This document shows positions 44,920 through 55,949 of a DNA stretch of 64,000 bases, piece by piece. The translations under genes and the position numbers were made by a program. The stretch is from the NCBI GenBank assembly GCA_963989245.1, contig OZ022339.1, positions 55,221,295 through 55,285,294 of the forward strand, read 5' to 3'. The first letter of the stretch is position 1. Each line of letters begins with the position of its first letter. The notes below the pieces were generated by a model. That model worked only from the letters and a program-made list of their open reading frames with translations. It was not told the origin of the DNA and did no database searches. The stretch comes from Nansenia antarctica. Lineage: Eukaryota; Chordata; Actinopteri; Argentiniformes; Microstomatidae.

Positions 44920-45473
44920 AAAACAGACAGCAATTGAAGATGGCTGCAGTACATGCCTGGCAGAGCATCACCAGAGAAATGACCCAAAGTCTGGTGGGGT
45001 CAATTGGTCGCAGCCTTCAGTTATGTGCTGTGTCTTGTCAGCAATACTTAAACGAGTGCTTTATCTGGACATTATATGTGACGGCAGCTGGTGAAACCGC
45101 AAACCACCCACTCACGGCAAAGCCTTCAAATCTCTTGTTATAGTATTTCTGATCTAAAAGTCAGATTTTCTTTTTTTGTCATCAGACGCAACTTGAAGTT
45201 TAGAAGTACCCACTCGTTATTTTTTCGAACAGTTTTCATTTAATTAAATAGGTGTAGTAAGTCAGCAAAAGACGCTTGTTTTACATGTAATCAGAGAGTT
45301 TATTCCTAGTCGCTTGGGGGCAGGGACGGAGCGTGCGAAAGAACAATGTATGATTTAATTTGGTGTGATTGGCTGTGAGCTCAATCGACGTAGCCTATAG
45401 CTGGGCGAGGGGGAGGGATAAAAAGGCACATGCTGCTGCTGTTTATATTATTGTGTTTACATTACATTACAAG

Positions 45474-45839
45474 ATGGACTCGCAAACGCTCGCCGATGAG
45501 ATCAACAGAGTTTCTGCTGCCGGTACGAGGATCAACAGTGGAGAATTCATGACCTTGTTCATCGCTGAATACATGAACAGAGGCTCTTAGGATCTATCCT
45601 CCTCGGATACCAATAGCGAAAACGAGGACATGGTTAAGCTGAAACCACGATCCGAGATTGCTGATCTCGCCGAAGATTGGTATGATGAGGAGGTTGAGAA
45701 TGAGTTGACTGAGCTAGACATCGAATTGGAGTTCATAAGAAGATTTGATTGCAATTGCCAGTGGAGACGCAAAGATAATACTCAACCCAAAATCTCTTGC
45801 AGCAAAAGATTGTCTCCTGAATTGTTCCACGAGTCATGA
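45474..45839 (+). pseudogene. Unrecognised acidic ORF with one in-frame stop
   Basis: An ATG at 45474 opens a frame of 121 codons broken only by TAG at 45588-45590. It starts MDSQTLADEINRVSAAGTRI, continues with an acidic stretch (SSSDTNSENED, DWYDEEVENELTELDIELEF) and ends with C-N-C...C-S and a TGA at 45837. A TATA-like GGATAAAAAGG lies about 55 bp upstream. It could be the N-terminal part of a fish DNA-transposon protein with an acidic, then Cys-containing, region, but I cannot assign it. Confidence 0.35.
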
Positions 45840-46096
45840 TTTGACCAGCTGGTGTCACATATGATTCATCACAAAATTGTGGTCCACTGAAATCAGGGGA
45901 CTATGGACTATCTATTAAAATATGTGTACTTTCTAAATGGTGAAACCAATCTAAAAGAAAGTAAAAAATGTTTTGGCTGAAAGCTCTCTACTTTGATCCC
46001 ATAGTAATTGTGATTTCAAATCCAAACTGATTTGAAGTATAAAGCTAAAAGAGGACAAAATGCTTCCTCTTTCCAATACTTATGGAGGGAACTGTA

Positions 46097-49027
46097 TCTG
46101 AGCTGGGGCTGAAAACATTGAAATTCAAATGACAGTGAAAGTGTAATCGAGAAAGGCAGTGAGAGTCAAAGTGTGGGTGGTGAGATCTACACATGGTCTG
46201 GCTGAAGTTGGCGTGAGACACAGGGGGTGTCCCAAAACTTCACTATTGCTCGTCTCATCAACATCCACACTTCCCCTAGCCTAATATATGGAGGAGATGA
46301 GATGAGTAGCTGAGCAGGGCTGTAGCTTGCATAGAGCACATAGAGGTCATGGCCGGTGTTTTTCAATGAGTACCATTTCTCTTTCTCGCTCTCATTGTCT
46401 TGTGCTTTCACCTGCCCACAAATAGCACAACTTTGTCACGCTACAGCTACTAACCATCACCAGAGGTGATGAGGTCACACTATCTCATTCGCAAATCTCC
46501 ACTTCCAAATTTTGCATCCAGTAATGACATACTACAAAAAGTAGGATAAACTAATTCTGATCAAATCTATCAAATGATTCAATATGCTCTTATGAAATCC
46601 TCAATTGCATTGTGACAGCTTGATATTTCTGGGGACGGGCATTAGCAAAGTTGCAAAGAAAAAATAAGCTAATTAGCTAAGTAGCAAAAAACATGTCTCG
46701 AAACAATCCATTCACTCCATTATGTACTTTAGAGCGCACCAACATGCAGTTCAGGGATGCAAACTGGTTAGGGGCGGAAAAGGTAAGAAGAATGTGTGAG
46801 CAGGGGAAACACACCTGCTAAGGGTGTCCAGGGGCACGAGAATGAAGGCAAATTAGCTAAACTAAAGAGGAGTTTGCTCTGGTCAATTACTCTGATCCAA
46901 TTCACAGGCTAAAACAATTACAAGACTGAGCAAAATAAGGTTGTAGAAACATTACAGGAACAATCTGTGATTTATTTAACAAAGGGAGAGGACTGGAGGC
47001 ACTGTTGGATTCAGGAAATGTATCCCTGAATCAACTTGTTTAACACACAACACCTCACTTTCACCTAATTATCTCATTTTTAAAATTAACCATAAAGGGA
47101 AACATTAGTTCATAGATAGCTAGACTAGTTAGCCTAACATTTTACACAGATCTCCTGGGTCCAGGGAGCAAATAATGTTATAGCTTGAGGAAAGGCAAGG
47201 AGTCGCATTCCAGTTGATACTATAGCTAACTGGTTCCTCCAGCTACAGCAGCCAGCTGCGCCAATGGGGTCTCCCTGTGCAGGTTCAAACCCTGCTCACA
47301 GCATGCAGATAACAACATACCCTCAAATGTGACAGCAGCTGGTGAAAGGTGGACTAAATTGGCAAGGTTTTTTTTACAGATTATGAAAGTGCAGATCGTA
47401 GTGAAGATAGTGGAAGATCATATGCTTATTTGAATGTTGGTACACCTCAAGTCAACTAGCAGAGAAAATCATCCTCAAAGTTACCACAAAGAACATTGCG
47501 TTAGATAGCTAACAACAAACAACTGTTTGGCTAGCCTAGTGGGCTAATAAACAAATATCTAAAAAACAAACACCAGCTGGTGTCACCCGAGTATGAAGGA
47601 AAGCGCATTACGGCAGACGATGTTCTATGTGAAAACAACCTTAGTTTGCTCACAAATTATAGTATTTATTGATCCTAAAACTGTTTGTTATATTGAGCAT
47701 TCAACATTGAAACTTTCGTAATAGAAAAAAAGGAAAAATACATAAAAAGAAAATTCTCAATTTGCACGATGTTCACATTTTCATGGTTGCCAATTTGGTA
47801 CACCTTTCACCCGCCGCTGTCACAAATGTACTTGTTGTCAGTCGCATTGGATAAAGAAGTCTGCTAACTGTCCTAAATGTAAATGTACATTTAAGCTACT
47901 AATGTAAGGTCCTCTGATGTTTAGCCAGCTAATTGTCTGACTTTAACCAGCACATTTTCACACACAAACTCAATTGATGAAGTTAGCTAATGTTGCCCAA
48001 CATTTCCCAGGCTAGCTAATGGAGGATTCGATCCAGCTAGCAAGACACTTGACAATGCTGATAATTGTTGTTCCCCCAAACTTGTTCCTTCACCTCAAAC
48101 TTTCCAAATGCCAGTTGTTTTTCTGTTACAGCTCATGAAGTATGCTTCATCACCTTCTCACCTCCGTTTGTTTGTTGTTATGTGAATGATTGGCTGAGCC
48201 CAGACTCAATCCTTGGATACAGCCAGTATTGCTCCAAACGTGCATCACTTGTTCGCTTACAGCTAGTAGTGACGCAAACAGGCATAATAGACAAGCCAGG
48301 CAGAATCTGTTTGACCCCCACCACACACTCTTGAAAAAGAAAAATGAGAAAATGTTATCGGATCTACTGAAATCAAGTAGGTGACCTATTTTGGATTCAA
48401 AGCGGAATTTCGATGAAAAGGGACTGGTTTACATCACTGGCAGTTTCTAGTTGTTGAGAACCCTTCAGAAATTGTTTAATTAACTAGATATAATGTTTCT
48501 CAGTTGATTCCTCACATTTCAGCAGTAGGACACAGTGCAGTGGGTGTCATGAATTTTGGCACCGCAAATGTTCACATGGAATGTATTTCACATGATTGAA
48601 CATTTATTTGACAAAAAGTTTACATGCCATGTGCAATGACAATAATACATCTGAGAAAGGCTTCAAGGGATAATACGAGCGAGCAGGTGGAGCTAGAATG
48701 AGGAATAGCGAGGGAGAGTAGGCTGAGAGAACTAGTTTGCTGCCCGTGGGAGCTCCTTAATTAGCTTGGAGTTGGAGAAATTGTCAGTTTTGTAGGTTAA
48801 AGGGGAAGAAGAAAAAAGAGGGTCAACCCTACAAACATCTTGGGTAATGCGATACACTAGATTGGGTCTGGACTGAATGTAACCAGGATTCAAGTCTGTT
48901 GTTACAGTAGGTCAGAGTTTAAAAAGTTCATGGTAGAGCAACGGTAGTGCAGCGTCCCAAAAGAAAAATGCCGGTAAATAGTTCCCCTATTTGCATGTTT
49001 TCTATCTCACGTGGTCACATGTAAGTT
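46097..49027. other. Long non-coding stretch
   Basis: No gene was found. Two small items are visible. About 47262-47305 resembles the 3' half of a tRNA-Ser gene. About 47826-47885 carries a GCATTGGATAAAGAAGTCTG retroposon-type end. The rest is AT-rich, unique-looking DNA. Confidence 0.5.
47262..47305 (+). pseudogene. tRNA-Ser-like 3' half
   Basis: CCAATGGGGTCTCCCTG and then GCAGGTTCAAACCCTGC match the variable arm and T-arm of vertebrate tRNA-Ser. The D- and anticodon arms are not recognisable upstream, so it is at best a truncated pseudogene or the relic of a SINE. Confidence 0.35.
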
Positions 49028-49033
49028 GCTATC

Positions 49034-49252
49034 AGGAGAGGCAGGTAGCCTAGAGGTTAGAGAGGCCGGCTAGCAAACAGAAAGTTTCTGGTTTGATTCC
49101 CGCCTCAGGAGAGGGCTGCTAATGACTGGAGGATGCTGGCATCATATCTAATGTGACTGCCACTGCTGTTGTGCCCTTGAACGAGGCACTTAACCCCTAA
49201 TTGTGTCGGGGGTGCTGACTGTGGCTGTGCCTAGAGCAAAACAAATATTTAG
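49034..49252 (+). mobile_element. tRNA-derived SINE (HpaI/V-SINE-like)
   Basis: The head GGTAGCCTAGAGGTTAGAG (A box) and GGTTTGATTCCC (B box) are about 35 bp apart. The body contains the conserved CCCTTGAACGAGGCACTTAA. No clear tail or duplication was delimited. Confidence 0.7.
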
Positions 49253-49993
49253 TTGTACTCAAAAAAGGTTGTCATTCCAATATAATCTAAATGTCATGTG
49301 AAGTTGAATTTTATTTTAAGTTGTAACTAGGAAAGCATAGACTCTGGTTTGTTTGAAAGTGAGGAGAAGCGTGAGCGAGATGCGCAGCAGTTACATTCAC
49401 CTGGAGGAGGCAGGAGCAGCAAATGTGTACAAATGTTGAATCAACGGTGACCATAATTGCCGATCACACCAATTTTTTGTTTTCATATTGAAGCATAGTA
49501 TTAGCTATCCAAAGTGGCTGGTAAAATGTACAGATTTACCCTTGAATGCCAAAATCTACCCTCATTCGACTGGAGTTTTATTTTGCCCTGATTATAGAGA
49601 TAAAGAGTGAAAATCGTAACAAGGACCAAGCAATGGGACCAATGGGGTGTTATCAAATAACTGTTAACAGTTATTGATCACAGTAATTGCTTTTTTGTAT
49701 AAATAGTTCAAACGCTTTCTACCTCAACCCGCAAGTTCACATAACCAGGGCACAAATAGATGTGCCAATAACACTTGATAACAAGTGCAAAGTGCCCTAG
49801 TATTCTTTCAACAAGGGAAAATGGGAGAGATATTTCATTTTAGCAATGAGGGAAAATATATGTCCAATTTCTGCTGCTCTCCGCTCAGAACAGGGGAAAG
49901 AGGAGAATGATATGTGGTCATCCTTTACTCGCAGCCCTCTACACACTGCCTACAGTCAAAGAGACCAACGTATTTCAGAAGTGTCACAGGAGG
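49253..49993. other. Non-coding stretch
   Basis: Nothing recognised. Close to the tRNA array a degraded spacer copy (CTCACAGGAGG) begins at about 49980. Confidence 0.5.
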
Positions 49994-50065
49994 AACCAAG
50001 TGGCACAGTGGAAGTGTGCTGGGCCCATAACCCTGAGGTGGATGGATCGAAAACATCCTCTGCTA
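49994..50065 (+). pseudogene. tRNA-iMet pseudogene 1
   Basis: 72 nt with the full clover-leaf length and a CAT anticodon. The 5' acceptor strand (AACCAAG) no longer pairs with CTCTGCT, and the T-loop is altered by an extra A. The D-arm carries A12/T22, as in unit 50918. Confidence 0.75.
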
Positions 50066-50300
50066 AGTATGTCATGAGTCAGCTCTTGGCTTTGAAGCGG
50101 AAACATTTATTATTTCATGTCAGGTCCAAGCCTATGATCACATAGGTCACATGTTTATCCGCTTGTATTTGTTCAAATGTTCACATTGCATATGCCAAAT
50201 CCCTGGTGGCCTAAGTCAGCTCTTTCAGAGTTTCTAACAAGGAAGCCTTTCCACCGTTCTCAAGCAGTCTCCCTTGTATCTGCATCCTTCCTCAAATGTT

Positions 50301-50348
50301 TGCTGGGCCCATATCCAGAGATTGGTGGATCGAAACCATCCTCTGCTA
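50301..50348 (+). pseudogene. tRNA-iMet fragment 2
   Basis: Only the part from the anticodon arm to the 3' end remains (TGCTGGGCCCATATCCAGAG onward). Spacer sequence replaces the 5' third. Confidence 0.8.
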
Positions 50349-50491
50349 ACTGTGTCATAAGTCAGCTCTTTGCTTTGAGGCGGAAAAAGGGATTATTTAA
50401 TGGCAGGTGCATGCCCATACTCTGATTACATAGGTCACATGTTTCTCCGCCTTTGTTTGTTCAAATGGTTGTTCAGGGCCCAAGGGCCAAA

Positions 50492-50564
50492 GCCCTGCTG
50501 GCCTAATGGATAAGGCACTGGCCTCCTAAGCCAGGGATTGTGGGTTCATGTCCCACCTGGGGTA
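50492..50564 (+). tRNA. tRNA-Arg(CCT)-like, probably degenerate
   Basis: 73 nt closely matching vertebrate tRNA-Arg-CCT, with TGGCCTAATGGATAAGGCAC and the anticodon arm CTGGCCTCCTAAGCCAG. The acceptor stem has changes (GCCCTGC against CTGGGGT) and the T-loop reads TTCATGT instead of TTCGAGT. That weakens the B box, so a pseudogene is likely. Confidence 0.6.
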
Positions 50565-50570
50565 GTGAAT

Positions 50571-50632
50571 GCAGCGTAAGCGTGCAGGGCCCATAACCCA
50601 GAGGTCAATGAATCGAAAACCATTCCCTGCTA
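50571..50632 (+). pseudogene. tRNA-iMet fragment 3
   Basis: It lacks about the first 11 bases of the tRNA. The rest (GCAGCGTAAGCGTG..., CATAACCCAGAGG) is clear, but with an extra A in the T-loop and a changed acceptor. Confidence 0.8.
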
Positions 50633-50738
50633 ACTGTGTCTTAAGTCGGCTCTTTCAGAGTTTCTAACAAGGAAACCTTTCCACCATTCTCAAGCCGTGC
50701 ACCTTGTATCTGATCCTTTCTCAAATTGTCTCAGGTGA

Positions 50739-50810
50739 AGCAGAGTGGCGGAGTGGAAGCGTATTGAGCCCATAACCCAGAGGTCGATGGATCGAAACCA
50801 TTCTCTGCTA
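50739..50810 (+). tRNA. tRNA-iMet(CAT) copy 4, imperfect stems
   Basis: 72 nt. The acceptor stem AGCAGAG/CTCTGCT is perfect and the T-arm is intact except for a G-T wobble. The D-stem has a G13-G21 clash and the anticodon stem TTGAG/CCCAG has one A-C mismatch. A TTTT terminator follows at 50817-50820. Function is doubtful. Confidence 0.6.
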
Positions 50811-50917
50811 ACTGTGTTTTCAGTCAGCTCTTTCAGAGTTTCTAACAAGGAAACCTATCCAGGGTTCTCAAGCAGTCTACCTTGTATCTGCCTCCTTCCT
50901 CAAATTGTCTCAGGAGA

Positions 50918-50989
50918 AGCAGAGTGGCACAGCGGAAGTGTGCTGGGCCCATAACCCAGAGGTCGATGGATCGAAACCATCCTCTGCTA
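50918..50989 (+). tRNA. tRNA-iMet(CAT), best copy
   Basis: 72 nt differing from the canonical vertebrate initiator tRNA at two positions, G12 to A and C22 to T. These pair with each other in the D-stem, so all four stems are intact. It keeps the initiator marks: A1-T72, three G-C pairs at the bottom of the anticodon stem (GGG/CCC), and the ATCGAAA T-loop. The anticodon CAT is at 50950-50952. A TTTT RNA polymerase III terminator lies at 50996-50999. It is the only copy here that looks functional. Confidence 0.85.
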
Positions 50990-51096
50990 ACTGTGTTTTA
51001 AGTCAGCTCTTTCAGAGTTTCTAACAAGGAAACCTTTCCACCGTTCTCAAGCAGTCTACCTTGTATCTGCCTCCTTCCTCAAATTGTCTCAGGAGA

Positions 51097-51160
51097 AGCA
51101 GAGTGGCACAGCGGAAGCGTGCTGGGCCCATATCTAGAGGTTGATGGACGAAACCATCCT
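51097..51160 (+). pseudogene. tRNA-iMet pseudogene 5, 3' end lost
   Basis: The 5' two thirds are good, though A12 faces C22. The anticodon arm is changed (CATATCTAG) and one T-loop base is missing. After CCATCCT the sequence runs into T7, so the 3' acceptor strand is gone. This is the right edge of the array. Confidence 0.85.
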
Positions 51161-51285
51161 TTTTTTAATGTTTTGAATGAATTGCGAGCGTCAATGCTTT
51201 TCTATGATACTACTGATGACGTATCAGGGTCTTGAAGGGTTGTCCCATTTCATAGGGGAAGATTTCAACCACTATCCCTTGTGGC

Positions 51286-51365
51286 TCTGTTAGGAGGCCT
51301 TGGCTCCAAAGTGAGTGGCACTCCAAAAAGAGCTGTAGGGGTAGGAAAGGGAAACGGGATTGGGC
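51286..51365. repeat. End of the CCCAATCCCGTTTCCC repeat
   Basis: GGAAAGGGAAACGGGATTGG is the reverse complement of the sequence starting near 40758. It is one terminus of a dispersed element. Confidence 0.45.
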
Positions 51366-52231
51366 CCTTGTAGATAGATAGATCGTTTATTAGCCACACG
51401 ACCAAAGCCGGTGGAATTTGTTCTCGGTACAGCATATTAATCTCTGCAGCACACAAATGACAAAAACAAGGAAGTGCACAATAGACAACATCAGACAAAA
51501 AAATTTATAAATAGACAACAACAGACAATCGTATGCATGTCGGTTATGTGAGGAGGGGGGCGTTCAGAGTCCTGATGGCTATGGTGACATCATCACCTGA
51601 TGACTGGAAGCAAGAAAAGTGAGCTCCTGAGTTTTTTGCCTTGAATTCTAGGATTTTTGGATCGGACCACATAACATCTAATTTCCCGTGGTCAAGTAAC
51701 TACAGAGGTTAATTCTGAGAAAGTAAGACCTTTGAAAATAACCATGGACTTTCATAAAATTTTGATACAAATTTGAGCTTTTCAAAAAATGCCGGTTGAG
51801 AGAGGACGCTGTTGTTGATTGTTCGCCGCTTATCCACCCGAAATCTAGGTGTAATTGTATAATTATAATCAAATTATAATACAGTATAATTGTAACTGCA
51901 GTAATTGCAGTATACAGAGTAGATTGTCCTACAAAGACACTTTAATCTAGTTAAACTAGATTTAGTTTTCGATTACTTTAGTACTTTAGAATTTTCTGAT
52001 GTGGTTTCGACACTCCTGCCTCTGCGAAACCTACCTGTTACCGGCAAATGTCGCTGACTGACTCCAACACCACTGTCGGGAGTGCGACTCGACCACACCA
52101 GGATTGAGAGAAGATCCACCCATCCACGGATCCTCAGACCGCTACCTCTCAATGAGGAAAGTGTGAAAATCGTAACAAGGACCCGCCAGCAATGCTAACC
52201 TACCGGTCTCAGTGCATCTCACAGTTTTTGT

Positions 52232-53865
52232 GTGGCTAGGCTACCGGTTGACTTGGTTCTACTAGGGTCCGGCGAGGCTTGGCTAACCCTTCCACTGGAG
52301 ATAATGACCATCACCTATTCCACCTACAAACTCCTCCGCCTAAATCTGCCAAGCTGTCAGTCGGGAGAAAGGACACATGTGTATATTCGTTCCACCATTA
52401 AGGAACATGGTCTCCTACGCCGACCCCGGTACATCCACAGAGGCAGCAGACGAAAGTTTGTTTACACTGAAACCGATCTGTGTACCAATCGAGATCCGGC
52501 TACAACTTCACTACACCAACGCATCCACTCCCTATGGTCAAACGTGCGCACTACGTCACACAATAACAACAACAAACGTATGCATCCATCCGCCTCCTTA
52601 CGTCCCCTAAAAGCGACCAAAGCAACCCTACCCATCCAGACACAAACTCAACTCAAGATTGCACTCTTTAACACCCGATCCCTAAATAACAAAGGCCTCA
52701 TCCTCAGCGAATTCATCACGGACAACCAACTGGATATCTTCTGTATTACTGAAACGTGGCATAAACCACTGGAATATTTCTCCCTCAACCAGACTGCACC
52801 CCCTGGATACACCTATCTGGAAAAACCATGCCAAGATGGACGTGGTGGTGGAATAGTGACACTACATCTTCAAAACATCAAAACTACCACAATATCTATT
52901 CCCTCCCCTTCCTCATTCGAGCACCTCGCCTTCAAATTGTCTGGCCCTAAACCCCTGGTTACTGCTGTCATCTACCGCCCCCCTAAGCCAAACCCGGCAT
53001 TTCCTTCTGATCTGTTTGAATTTCTAAATCAGCTTTGTGCCTTCTCACCATCTATTCTGTTATAAGGCGATTTTAATATCCATGTTGACTCCAACTGCAA
53101 AACCTCAACGGAACTCCTGGACATTCTCCACACATAGATTTCCCCACCCACAGAAAAGGACACACACTGGACCTGGTCTGCACCTCTGGCATCACCATCA
53201 GCAATCTGACCAGCACAGACCTCACTATCTCTGACCATCTGGCCATCACCCTGGATATAGACATCCCCACCCCCCATGACAAACAGAAACGCACCATAAC
53301 ATTCCGGAACCTCAAGTCCATTAACCCCTCCTCCTTCTCCTCCATCCTGGCTGACTCCATCTCTGACTCTGCCCTCACTCCAGGCGTCTCCCCCACTGAA
53401 CTGGTCAACACCTTGACCAGGTTGCTCCCACCAAAAGCAAATATGTCTCCTTCACTCACTCTGCCCCCTGGTACACCGACCAACTCCACCATCTCAAAGC
53501 CAAATGCCGTCAACTTGAACGCCTACACAAAAGAACTGGTCTCACTGTCCATTTGGATGACTACAAACTTCACCAACAATATAAAGAAGCCCTCAACAGT
53601 GCGCGCTCCTCCTACTATTCCTCCATCATCGATTCTGGCCGTAACAACCCCAAAACACTCTTCTCCACCATCAACAAACTCCTCCAGCCCATGGACACTA
53701 TCTCTAACTCATTCACCACCAGCAAATGCAACCTATTTCTAACATTCTTTCAAACCAAAATTGACACAATACACAACCAGTTGACTGCTGCCTCTCCCAC
53801 CAGCCTCCCTGACCCCCATTCCAACCCGGGCCACAACCCCCAAGTCATCCTCTAACATCTTTCAG
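52232..53865 (+). pseudogene. L2 endonuclease region and linker, broken
   Basis: The frame 52232-53065 begins with a poorly conserved N-terminal part and then has LKIALFNTRSLNNKGLILSE, IFCITETWHKP, GRGGGIVTL and VTAVIYRPPK, the apurinic-type endonuclease of L2 elements. A TAA at 53063-53065 cuts it before the GDFNIHVDSN motif. Further on, GHTLDLVCTSGITISNL and ISDHLAIT continue in a shifted frame. The linker up to 53865 is spread over three frames. Confidence 0.8.
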
Positions 53866-53869
53866 TCAC

Positions 53870-55400
53870 CAGCATGAAGTCCTCAACCTGCGCCTTGGAC
53901 CCCATTCCCTCCTCCCTAGTCAAGGCCTGTCTCCCCACACTCACCCCACTGATCACAAACATAATTAACTCCTCCCTGTCCACCGGCATTGTCCCCTCTG
54001 CCCTCAAGCTCGCTGCTATTACCCCCATACTTAAAAAACCTGGTCTCGACCCTGACACCCCCAACAACCACCGGCCCATTTCCAATCTCACCTTCCTGTC
54101 CAAAATCCTCTAGAAAGTTGTTGCTACCCAACTCAAATCCCACCTTGACTCCAATAACATGTATGAACCATTCCAATCTGGCTTCCGTTCCAAACACAGC
54201 ACTGAAAAAGCACTGCTAAAAATCACCAACGACATACTCCTTTCTGCTGACTCTGGCCACCTCACTATCCTCATCCTCCTCAACCTCAGCGCAGCCTTTG
54301 ACACCATCAACCATTCCATCCTCCTCACCCGTCTCCAACACATTGGCATAACCAGCACCGCCCTCTCCTGGTTCAAGTCCTATCTCTCAGACAGACATCA
54401 ATACATTTGAATAAATAACTGTAAATCCTCCACTGCTCCACTCAACCACGGTGTCCCCCAGGGTTCAGTGCTAGGCCCCCTCCTCTTCATCCTGTACATC
54501 CTTCCCCTTGGACAGGTCCTCCGCCGCCACGGCCTCCGCTTCCACTGCTATGCCGATGACACCCAACTCTACCTCTCCTCCAAAACCATCTCCCCTAACA
54601 CCCACTCCACTCTCACTACCTGCCTCAGCGACATCAAATCATGGATGCAACTGAATTTCCTGAAACTCAACTGCAATAAATCGGAAATCCTCATCATTGG
54701 CCCAAAGTCCCTCACTCGTTCCACCCAAACATTCTCACTCAACATCGATGGCTTCACCGTTACCCCCTCCAACCATGTCCGCAACCTCGGCATCATCTTT
54801 GACCCCACCCTCTCGTTCCTTCCCCATGCCAACCAGGTCACTAAATCAGCTTTTTTCCACCTCAGGAACATTGCCCGCATCCGACCCTCCCTGTCCTTTT
54901 CCGCTGCTGAAACACTTATCCACGCCTTCATAACTTCCCGATTCGACTACTGCAACAGCATCCTCTACGGTTTGCCTAATAACATCCTAAACAAATTCCA
55001 ATATGTCCAGAACTCTGCTGCCCGTCTGCTCATCTCCACTTGCCACCGTGACCACATCACCCCTGTCCTCCAAAACCTACACTGGCTCCCGGTCAAATAC
55101 AGGATCCAATTCAAAATCCTACTCACCACTTACAAAGCCATCAACAATCTGGCCCCCTCCTACCTTGCTGACCTTGTCCCCCTCCACACCCACTTCTGTT
55201 GCCTCAGGTCTGACGACCAAACCACCCTCAAGACCACAGGACCAAGCTCCGGACCTGGGGTGATGGGGCTACGGCTGAAAAGACCCTGTCCCTCTGGAAC
55301 GCCCTCCTCAACCACATCAGACAGGCCAACACCCTCCCAACATTTAAACAGGCCCTCAAAACCCACCTCTTCAAGCTTGCCTTCACCAGTTAACCCTCTC
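53870..55400 (+). pseudogene. L2 reverse transcriptase and C-terminal domain, broken
   Basis: RT blocks are ITPILKKPGLDP, NHRPISNLTFLSKIL then a TAG at 54111, FQSGFRSKHSTEKALL, LNLSAAFDTINH, a TGA near 54408, GVPQGSVLGPLLFILYI and CYADDTQLYL. The long frame 54468-55511 also has FLKLNCNKSEILIIGP, RNLGIIFDP, HAFITSRFDYCNSIL and LHWLPVKYRIQFKILL. Several stops replace CGA/CAG-type codons, consistent with ageing by C-to-T change. Confidence 0.85.
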
Positions 55401-55949
55401 CCCCTCCCCTTCCCATGTGTCCCCAGCACTACCTTAATTAGGCTCCTATACTTTATTTTATTCATTTTTTGTTTCTTTGTATTATTACTACTCAATCTTT
55501 TCAGTTTGTAAAGCGTCTTTGAGTGTCTAGAAAAGCGCTATAAGTCTAATGTATTATTATTATTATTATTATTATAATGGGGGAAAAGCAGTTGGTGAAG
55601 CATTTAGCCTTTGTGGACAATGACTTGTAGCGCCTCCGTGAGGGGAGGAGCTGGAAGAAGTGATGAGCAGGATGTGAGGGGTCAGAGATGATCTTCTTTG
55701 TCCGTTTTACAGTTCTGTGGCTGTGCAGAGATTCAATTGAGGGGAGTGGTTTGCCTATGATTTTGGATGCCTTTTTAACAATCTGCTGTAGTTTGATCCG
55801 TGTTTGACTGTCTGTGCTGCCGTACCATACTGTAATAGAGGATGTAATAATGGACTTTTTTTAAGCTGCCTAAGAAAATAGAGACGTTGTTGAGATTTTG
55901 CAATGATGTGTTCTGTGTTGATTTTTCATTTCAGATTGTTGCTGATGTA

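Larger units (their letters stand above)
44029..46094 (+). mobile_element. Tc1-like transposon (CAGTGCCCTCC ends) with two insertions
   Basis: The left end CAGTGCCCTCCATAAGTATT and the right end ATACTTATGGAGGGAACTG are inverted repeats beside TA (44027-44028, 46095-46096). Transposase pieces on the plus strand include LFIDDVTANGMNSEVYRN and a SPDVNPIEHAFNLLKREHE stretch (44398-44475), all broken by stops. The interior was later hit at 44503 (Rex1/SINE chimera) and around 45140-45860 (unrelated ORF-bearing DNA). Confidence 0.8.
49994..51170 (+). repeat. Tandem array of initiator tRNA-Met units
   Basis: Six tRNA-iMet-like units and one tRNA-Arg-like unit lie on the same strand. The last three iMet units start 179 bp apart (50739, 50918, 51097). 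The spacers are homologous too: ACTGTGTTTT, AGTCAGCTCTTTCAGAGTTT, CAAGGAAACC, TTCTCAAGCAGTCTACCTTG, CAAATTGTCTCAGG. Units left of 50700 are more diverged and irregularly spaced. Confidence 0.9.
51586..55572 (+). mobile_element. L2 LINE, near full length (~4 kb), decayed
   Basis: It is inserted in the old Rex1 with ATGG at both edges. It ends AAAAGCGCTATAAGTCTAAT and an (ATT)n tail (55548-55572). It carries the endonuclease, the RT and the long C-terminal domain, each interrupted by stops or shifts. The 5' region 51586-52231 is non-coding and would be the untranslated leader. Confidence 0.85.

Noticed and set aside
46187..46411. A 74-residue minus-strand frame considered as a possible upstream PPP4R4 exon.
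   Set aside because: No match to the PPP4R4 N-terminus and no suitable splice sites around it.
49846..50425. Two frames across the left part of the tRNA array.
   Set aside because: They overlap tRNA-iMet pseudogenes and spacers and have no protein features.
52160..52195. GTGAAAATCGTAACAAGGAC here and at about 49608-49628 resembles the conserved 3' end of small-subunit rRNA.
   Set aside because: Similarity covers only ~15 bases, flanking sequence is not rRNA-like, and one copy lies in an L2 leader.
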